From Rhodospirillaceae bacterium (GTDB lineage: Bacteria; Pseudomonadota; Alphaproteobacteria; MPNO01; UBA2964): a stretch of 11,872 bases of DNA. The notes under the pieces are model-generated. The model did no database searches. It worked only from the letters and a program-made list of their open reading frames with translations, and was not told the origin of the DNA. Position numbers and translations under genes: made by a program. Location of the stretch: NCBI GenBank assembly GCA_002724505.1, contig PBOV01000003.1, positions 37,033-48,904 of the forward strand. Reading direction: 5' to 3'. This document shows, piece after piece, positions 7,524 to 11,872 of the stretch (position 1 is the first letter of the stretch; each line of letters starts with the position of its first letter).

Positions 7524-8108
7524 TTAGATAACTTTGCAGGCTTCAGCGAAATCAAGTCGAGGGTCACGCGGAGGCACCTGACTATCATCCCCAAAGCCAA
7601 GGTTACAGACAAAGTTTGACCGCCAATTCGTATCCGCAAAGAACTCGGCATCCACCGCCGCATTATCAAACCCTGACATAGGTCCAACACCCAAACCAAC
7701 TGCGCGTGCCGCTAACATAAAATATGCCCCCTGCAATGCTGCATTTCTAAATGCGGTCTCTTCAATCAGCCCGTCTTGCCCCATGAACCATTTTTCGGCC
7801 CCTGGGATACGATATAGCTTTGGTAGATTATCATAGAAGGCGAGATCGTGAGCGATAATTGCAATGGCAGGTGCCGCTGACGACTTTTCGCGGTTGGTCG
7901 AAGACAACATCGGGACAAGCCGGTCCTTTGCCTTTTGTGACGTTACAAACAAAATCCGCATCGGCTGGCAATTGGCACTGGTTGGTGCCATTTTTGCTAA
8001 GTCATATGCCTCCTGCAGCAAATCTTTTGACACTGGTTTATCAAGAAACGCATCATAGGTGCGCCCTTCCCGAAAAATTGCATTTAGCATAGTGCCATCG
8101 GCGGTCAT
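7524..8108 (-). CDS. Nitroreductase-family protein, RutE-like
   Basis: 194 residues, matching RutE (about 196). The family line-up is clear from end to end: EGRTYDAF at 14-21, APTSANCQPMRI at 41-52, AFYDNLPKL at 90-98, EETAFRNAALQGAYFMLAARAVGLGVGPMSG around 116-146, and GFGDDS at 171-176. E. coli RutE carries the same PTSANCxPxRI, EETAFRN and GPMSGFD motifs. The fold binds FMN and uses NAD(P)H. RutE has been linked to reduction of malonic semialdehyde or of an aldehyde or peracid intermediate in uracil breakdown. The start has a clear AGGAGAG six bases ahead, and an internal ATG at residue 7 is less favoured. It is co-transcribed with the flavin monooxygenase downstream. About 110 bases separate it from the nitrile hydratase genes, so shared transcription with them is possible but not shown. 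Confidence 0.9.
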   Translation of the reverse strand: MTADGTMLNAIFREGRTYDAFLDKPVSKDLLQEAYDLAKMAPTSANCQPMRILFVTSQKAKDRLVPMLSSTNREKSSAAPAIAIIAHDLAFYDNLPKLYRIPGAEKWFMGQDGLIEETAFRNAALQGAYFMLAARAVGLGVGPMSGFDNAAVDAEFFADTNWRSNFVCNLGFGDDSQVPPRDPRLDFAEACKVI

Positions 8109-8218
8109 ATCTTCTCTCCTAATAATTCAATCATTACAAACAGTTTAGAGCGATGGCAGAGCTGCCGCCACTAAAGGACACTTCAAATTGATGCCCAATA
8201 TTTTATGTTTGGCTCCTC

Positions 8219-8602
8219 TCAATCAGAAAAGTCGCGGTTTTCAAGCTCGATTGGAGCTCCATGTGGGGTACGTTCTGCGGCATGACGCCAGGCAGTTTGA
8301 TAACGGTCTAGAGTCTCCGTATCTGCTACCCCCTTTTCATTAACCAAACTTTCCAACGCATTAAGCCAATGGTGGTAATAGGTATCACCTATGTCGGGGT
8401 CGCCATCTTCCTGCGCGCGCTTGATTTCTGCTGCCAAAACCTCCGCCCACTCTGGCCAGGTAAACAAACCCTGCTGGTAAAGCCGCAAAGTCATGGCGAA
8501 AGCCTGCGCCTCCCACGGTTCGCGGAACACGGGCCCGTCATTATCCTGAGGGATTTCTGGTATCGTATCGAGAGCTTCAGTTGCAGCGTCTTCTGCGCTC
8601 AT
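8219..8602 (-). CDS. Nitrile hydratase accessory/activator protein (P14K-like)
   Basis: 127 residues from the ATG at 8602, whose GGTAGGGG lies immediately upstream. A TTG at 8629 in the same frame would overlap the beta gene by 14 bases, but it has no Shine-Dalgarno. The protein resembles the N-terminal half of the beta subunit: FREPWEAQAFAMTLRLYQQGLFTWPEWAEVLAAEI followed by YYHHWLNALESLV, against FHSNWESRVYAMN and YYQRWLLGLEARAL in beta. That likeness is known for P14K-type activators, which help load the metal and oxidise the active-site cysteines of the alpha subunit. There is no cysteine in it, unlike the GTPase-type activators of iron enzymes. Its position directly after alpha and beta supports the role. 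Confidence 0.88.
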   Translation of the reverse strand: MSAEDAATEALDTIPEIPQDNDGPVFREPWEAQAFAMTLRLYQQGLFTWPEWAEVLAAEIKRAQEDGDPDIGDTYYHHWLNALESLVNEKGVADTETLDRYQTAWRHAAERTPHGAPIELENRDFSD

Positions 8603-8615
8603 GCCCCTACCAATT

Positions 8616-9272
8616 TCATAGTGCTTCAATATAGGGTTCGAATGCCTCTATAGAGACCTTAAGACCCGGCTCAGCGTCGGACCCCCAAAGCACCTTGCCA
8701 TCGAATACAACCGTATATAGCCATTGCGGATCATCGCCCTTACCGTTTGCGACTGAATCCGGAAAGACATGACATCCGCGCACCGCCTCTACTTCGCCAA
8801 TTTTATCACGGGCGTAGCGCGGCAATCGCGTATGACCCTGCGGATTAATATTGAGAGTGCGTACCCGGTCACCCGTTTTGAAAACTGCCTTTCCTGCTGG
8901 GGCGCGATCGAAGTTAGAGCGGGTAAGACCGACAGCATCCTCGACCTTAAAAATCTTATTGGGTCGGTCATTCAACTCAATTGCCTTACCGGCGGCCAAT
9001 TCTTCCGACGTGACAAGTCCGTGCTGTAATGCGCGTGCCTCAAGCCCTAACAGCCAGCGCTGGTAATAGCTGGCACTGGCATAAACTGCTGGATGCAATG
9101 CTTCCTGCGCCGCCCGCCCTTCGTCTATCGTCCAGAGACCTAGCGGGCCCATCGCCCGGTTCATGGCATAGACCCGACTTTCCCAATTAGAGTGAAAGAC
9201 TGGTTCGTTTGGCTCCTCTTCTACACGACCAAAGCCATGCATGCCGCCCATATCGTGGATCGTGTTGGACAT
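8616..9272 (-). CDS. Nitrile hydratase beta subunit
   Basis: 218 residues, normal for the family. It begins with the hallmark MSNTIHDMGGMHGFG and ends with GHTRLPRYARDKIG (145-158), a variant of the usual HG.HVFPD segment (CHVFPDSVA), QWLYTVVFDGKVLWG and EAFEPYIEAL. The beta chain forms the hetero-oligomer with alpha and shapes the entrance to the metal site where nitriles are hydrated to amides in the cytoplasm. Its ATG overlaps the alpha stop codon by one base (TAATG), so translation is coupled and stoichiometric production is expected. The accessory gene follows 13 bases later. No frameshift or missing block is seen. Confidence 0.95.
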   Translation of the reverse strand: MSNTIHDMGGMHGFGRVEEEPNEPVFHSNWESRVYAMNRAMGPLGLWTIDEGRAAQEALHPAVYASASYYQRWLLGLEARALQHGLVTSEELAAGKAIELNDRPNKIFKVEDAVGLTRSNFDRAPAGKAVFKTGDRVRTLNINPQGHTRLPRYARDKIGEVEAVRGCHVFPDSVANGKGDDPQWLYTVVFDGKVLWGSDAEPGLKVSIEAFEPYIEAL

Positions 9273-9949
9273 TAGCTACCCTCCGTCTTCTCATCGGGAC
9301 GTTGAGCAAGGCCGGTACCAATCATTGAGTTGCGGGTTACCAATGCTGCAAGCTGTTCTTCACTCCAACCTTCGGTCCCTGCCGGTCTCATTGGCAAGAC
9401 GATATAACGCGTCTCGGCGGTTGAATCCCAAACCCGGACCTCGGTTTGATCCGGCAGCGTGACGCCAAATTCAGCGAGCACCGCGCGCGGCTCCAACACC
9501 GCGCGCGACCGATAAGGCGCGGACTTATACCAAGTCGGCGGTAGACCCAACACCTCCCACGGATAGCAGGAACACAGAGTGCAAACGACCATGTTGTGCC
9601 TCTTTGGCGTGTTCTCTACCGCAATTAGATGGCTGCCAACGGGACTAACATTACCCATCGTATTAACTGCTGTGGATGCGTCTTCTAGCAACTTTGAACG
9701 AAAATCTAAGTCAACCCATGCACGGGCTATAACTCGCTGGCCGTTCTGCGGCCCAATGCGTGTCTCATAAGCTTCAACTATGGCGTCGAGCGCGGCGGAA
9801 TCTACGTATCCCTTCTCCGCTAGCACCGTCTCCAGGGATCGAACCCGAAGCTCCGTATCTGAGAGTTCGGACATCTCACCATGCTCATGGGAATGGTTAT
9901 GGGAGTGTTCTGTCAAATCGTTTTGCCCGCGTTCTTCATTAATGCTCAT
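9272..9949 (-). CDS. Nitrile hydratase alpha subunit, cobalt-type
   Basis: 225 residues. The metal-binding claw is CTLCSC at 123-128, so the ligands are Cys123, Cys126, Ser127 and Cys128. Thr124 marks the cobalt class, as iron enzymes usually have Ser there. It is followed by YPWEVLGLPPTWYKSAPYR, nearly invariant in the family; NTPKRHNMVV leads into the claw. The enzyme hydrates nitriles to amides. An N-terminal stretch HSHNHSHEHG (15-24) is rich in histidine and precedes the folded domain. AGGGA sits about 8 bases upstream of the ATG. The gene order alpha-beta-accessory is seen in some proteobacterial cobalt enzymes, while actinobacterial ones often have beta first. Neither an amidase nor a cobalt transporter is in the window. 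The 92 bases separating it from the upstream dioxygenase suggest one transcript. Confidence 0.95.
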   Translation of the reverse strand: MSINEERGQNDLTEHSHNHSHEHGEMSELSDTELRVRSLETVLAEKGYVDSAALDAIVEAYETRIGPQNGQRVIARAWVDLDFRSKLLEDASTAVNTMGNVSPVGSHLIAVENTPKRHNMVVCTLCSCYPWEVLGLPPTWYKSAPYRSRAVLEPRAVLAEFGVTLPDQTEVRVWDSTAETRYIVLPMRPAGTEGWSEEQLAALVTRNSMIGTGLAQRPDEKTEGS

Positions 9950-10041
9950 AGCATAATTCCCTATAGTGAGATTTTAGGCAAATGCTTGCATAGGCAGTTA
10001 GGGTCATTCAAGTGCGTAAGTATTTAATCATCGCCGACTAA

Positions 10042-10890
10042 CTAGTGCGGCCTATCGCCCAACACCATAGTGCGATGCATGTGACGGATGCCGGGCGGTT
10101 TGATGTTGCCATGACCGACATGTATCAAACAGGGGTTATCCCACATTAAAAGGTCACCCCGACGCCATCTATGGCGATAGCGGAACTCGGGTCGAATTTG
10201 ATGTTCAAACAATTCATCGAGTAGGGATTGCGCCTCATCATCATCAACCCCCTCAATCCCAACAACAAAACGCGGTGAAATATAAAGCGACTTTCGACCA
10301 GTCTCCGGATGGTGACGAACCATTGGATGCACAGCGTCGGGAATGGTAACGCCATAAACTTCCTCAGCCTTATCAATGAATTGGGTATCAACCTTGGTAC
10401 GCTTATTACGCCGTCGGTCGAAGACATGGATGCAGCTTAGTTCAGCTATACGCTCCTTCATTTTATCAGACAGCGCGTCATAGGCGGTGTAGATATTAGA
10501 CCATTCGGTATCGCCACCTTCTTTCGCAACTTCCAGGGCATATAAAAATGTCACTCGACATGGGATTTCACCAAAAGAAAGGTCGGTATGCCAAAAGTCA
10601 CCGGCGCTGATAACCCCAACAGGTTCATCATCAATTAACCGATTAGAAAGGATCGTCACCTCAGGGTAGCCAGGTAATGTAAACGGTCTATCAGGTCTAG
10701 TTTCGATCGGGCCAAACCGTTTACTAAAGGCAATTTGAGCCTCGGCGTCTAATTGTTGTTCACGAAAAACTAGTAGCTGATAATCCAGAAATGCTCGGTG
10801 GATTTCTGCGAATTGGTCTTGATTAATTTTACCAATATCAACCCCTGTAACCGAGGCGCCTAAGGCATTCGACAGAGGACTTATCTCCAT
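10042..10890 (-). CDS. TauD/TfdA-family Fe(II)/2-oxoglutarate dioxygenase (copy 4)
   Basis: 282 residues, closely related to copies 1 and 2. Iron ligands are His101, Asp103 (FWHTDLSF) and His257 (WDNPCLIH). Arg269 and Arg273 in IRHMHRT are the 2OG and anion-binding arginines. GGDTEWSN and HHPETGRKSLYIS are conserved. It differs from copies 1 and 2 around residues 63-75, where their HI.KD stretch is replaced by TRPDRPFTLPGY. That region bears a substrate-contacting His in E. coli TauD, so its substrate may differ (inference). A near-perfect AGGAGGT stands five bases ahead of the ATG, the strongest ribosome binding site in the window. It is the first gene of the run into nitrile hydratase, so it may act on the nitrile substrate or release a nitrile from a larger molecule. 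Confidence 0.92.
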   Translation of the reverse strand: MEISPLSNALGASVTGVDIGKINQDQFAEIHRAFLDYQLLVFREQQLDAEAQIAFSKRFGPIETRPDRPFTLPGYPEVTILSNRLIDDEPVGVISAGDFWHTDLSFGEIPCRVTFLYALEVAKEGGDTEWSNIYTAYDALSDKMKERIAELSCIHVFDRRRNKRTKVDTQFIDKAEEVYGVTIPDAVHPMVRHHPETGRKSLYISPRFVVGIEGVDDDEAQSLLDELFEHQIRPEFRYRHRWRRGDLLMWDNPCLIHVGHGNIKPPGIRHMHRTMVLGDRPH

Positions 10891-10923
10891 GACTAACCTC
10901 CTAGAACAAACACCAGCATATCA

Positions 10924-10937
10924 GCGCCCTAAGGCGC
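10924..10937. repeat. Small perfect hairpin in the leader of dioxygenase copy 4
   Basis: GCGCC-CTAA-GGCGC, a 5-bp GC-only stem with a 4-base loop, lies about 35 bases before the start codon. No T-run follows on either strand, so it does not look like a terminator. It may be a leader hairpin or chance. Confidence 0.3.
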
Positions 10938-10960
10938 ATTGAGGAAAAAACATGGTCGTA

Positions 10961-10990
10961 ATTTTGACTACTGCCTAGCCCCAACGTCAA
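10961..10990 (-). promoter_or_regulatory. Candidate sigma70-type promoter for the copy 4 / nitrile hydratase run
   Basis: On the minus strand TTGACG (10990-10985) has five of six bases of the -35 consensus. It is followed after 18 bases by CAAAAT (10966-10961), a four-of-six -10 box. The palindrome at 10989-11027 touches its upstream edge. The match is modest and unproven. Confidence 0.25.
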
Positions 10991-11027
10991 TATCCCCTTT
11001 ACTTTGATACAAAGTCATAGGGATATT
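10989..11027. promoter_or_regulatory. Interrupted palindrome, candidate operator
   Basis: AATATCCC (10989-10996) is mirrored exactly by GGGATATT (11020-11027), and an inner pair ACTTTG (11001-11006) / CAAAGT (11010-11015) is mirrored around an ATA centre. Only the four bases between the arms on each side fail to match well. The two-part symmetric design fits a dimeric regulator site. It lies just upstream of the candidate -35 box, where an activator could bind. It is not followed by a T-run on the minus strand, which speaks against a plain terminator for the SDR gene. Confidence 0.45.
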
Positions 11028-11030
11028 CTT

Positions 11031-11045
11031 AAAAACAAGGTTTTT
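11031..11045. terminator. Possible weak AT-rich terminator after the SDR gene
   Basis: AAAAAC-AAG-GTTTTT forms a 6-bp stem with a 3-base loop about 40 bases beyond the SDR stop codon, within an A/T-rich stretch. On the minus strand it ends in a T-run. The stem is nearly all A-T pairs, so it would be weak. Confidence 0.25.
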
Positions 11046-11082
11046 TAAAATTTTAAAGCCAAGGGCATTTAACACTTATAAC

Positions 11083-11841
11083 TCAATGCATTGCCGAACC
11101 GCCGTCAACGACCAAGCTTTGACCAGTAATAAAATCACTATCAGACGACGCCAAAAATAGACATGCGCCGACAAGGTCTTCCGGCGTTTCAATTCGTTTT
11201 AGTGCGCGCGTCTTCATAGTGCCTTCCATAGAAGCGCCTAACGCAGTATCACGCTTCAAGACATTTTCGCTTGCAGTTGCGCCAGGCGCGATAGCATTAA
11301 CACAAATATTGTCACCACCAATTTCACGCGCTAGCGAACGAGTGATCCCCACCACTGCGGCTTTCGACGCATCGTAATGCAGAAAGTGTGTCGAACCCTT
11401 AAAGGCACGACCGGAAGAAATATTAATAATTTTCCCGTAATTATTTTTCCGCATCTCGGACACGGCCTCTTTACACATGATCCAAACGCCCTTGATATTT
11501 ACCGAACTAACGCGGTCCCAGTCATCGACGGTTATTTCGTCAAATTTCGCTCGGTCAACCATTGTAAATATCGCGGCATTATTGACTAAGATATCTAGAC
11601 GTCCGAATGCATCAACGGTCTTTTGTACCGCCGCCCGCGCCGACGCTTCGTCAGACACATCACATGGTGCGTCAATCGCATCGCCGGATGCCTGTTTAAT
11701 AATATCAACAACTGTTTGGCCGGAATCGAGATCCGAAATTGCAACTTTGGCGCCTTCAGCAGCAAGTCCCTTGGCGAATTCTGCCCCTATTCCTTGGGCG
11801 GCACCCGTAACGAGTGCGACGCGTCCTTCAAGCCGTCCCAT
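11083..11841 (-). CDS. SDR-family NAD(P)-dependent oxidoreductase
   Basis: 252 residues, the classical SDR length. The cofactor loop is TGAAQGIG at 12-19, with Asp37 at the end of the second strand, which favours NAD over NADP. CDV around 60-62 and NNAA at 87-90 follow. The catalytic set is Asn115, Ser143, Tyr156 and Lys160 (YDASK). The C-terminal part has INAIAPGA-like VNAIAPGAT and GQSLVVDGG. It would interconvert an alcohol and a ketone, and could oxidise a hydroxylated intermediate made by a dioxygenase. The start has GGGGGGA six bases upstream. It is separated from the next gene by 192 bases with palindromes, so it may be its own unit or the end of one entering from the right edge. The substrate cannot be told within this huge family. 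Confidence 0.92.
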   Translation of the reverse strand: MGRLEGRVALVTGAAQGIGAEFAKGLAAEGAKVAISDLDSGQTVVDIIKQASGDAIDAPCDVSDEASARAAVQKTVDAFGRLDILVNNAAIFTMVDRAKFDEITVDDWDRVSSVNIKGVWIMCKEAVSEMRKNNYGKIINISSGRAFKGSTHFLHYDASKAAVVGITRSLAREIGGDNICVNAIAPGATASENVLKRDTALGASMEGTMKTRALKRIETPEDLVGACLFLASSDSDFITGQSLVVDGGSAMH

Positions 11842-11872
11842 GTCAAATCCCCCCTATCTTTTTTATCGCCGG

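Noticed and set aside
8155..8166. GGCAGAGCTGCC hairpin between the nitrile hydratase accessory gene and the RutE-like gene, considered as terminator
   Set aside because: Only a 4-5 bp stem and no T-run after it on the minus strand; such repeats occur by chance.
1..11872. Mobile element, phage, CRISPR or defence system
   Set aside because: All substantial frames are accounted for by metabolic enzymes and one transporter; no transposase, integrase, direct-repeat array or terminal repeats were seen.

Overview
This 11.9 kb window is a dense block of small-molecule metabolism genes on a bacterial chromosome or contig. The base composition is moderate, a little under half G+C by eye. Shine-Dalgarno sites are of the AGGAG type, genes are packed with gaps of a few to about 190 bases, and GTG starts occur. 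The families present (TauD/TfdA dioxygenases, UbiD, GlxI, cobalt-type nitrile hydratase, RutA/RutE-like enzymes) suggest a heterotrophic proteobacterium, perhaps alphaproteobacterial or marine. No rRNA, tRNA or marker gene fixes the taxonomy, so this is inference. I see no transposase, integrase, phage gene, CRISPR array or tRNA. There is also no transcriptional regulator in the window.

Layout from left to right. (1) Positions 1-3361, minus strand: a tight run reading leftwards of two tandem TauD/TfdA-type Fe(II)/2-oxoglutarate dioxygenases, a glyoxalase I-type VOC protein, and a UbiD-family decarboxylase that runs off the left edge. (2) Positions 3432-6341, plus strand and divergent from block 1: a third, more distant TauD/TfdA dioxygenase, a class I SAM methyltransferase and an LplT-like MFS transporter. 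(3) Positions 6412-10890, minus strand, converging on block 2: in transcription order a fourth TauD/TfdA dioxygenase, nitrile hydratase alpha, beta and accessory protein, then after about 110 bases a RutE-like nitroreductase-fold protein and a RutA/SfnG-like flavin monooxygenase. (4) Positions 11083-11841, minus strand: an SDR oxidoreductase. The 192-base gap between blocks 4 and 3 is the largest in the window. It carries a 39-base interrupted palindrome, which could be an operator upstream of block 3.

How the genes may work together (inference). The window looks like a catabolic island for one or a few anionic, nitrogen-containing organic compounds. The four 2OG dioxygenases keep the iron-binding His-Asp-His set and the two arginines which in TauD and TfdA bind 2-oxoglutarate and the anionic substrate. 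They could start attack on sulfonates or carboxylates. Nitrile hydratase would turn a nitrile into an amide, but no amidase lies nearby. A RutA-like monooxygenase, whose founding member oxidatively cleaves an amide C-N bond in uracil, sits immediately downstream with a RutE-like partner. UbiD would (de)carboxylate an unsaturated or aromatic acid, GlxI would clear a 2-oxoaldehyde, and the MFS protein would move substrate or product. I cannot name the substrate from sequence alone.
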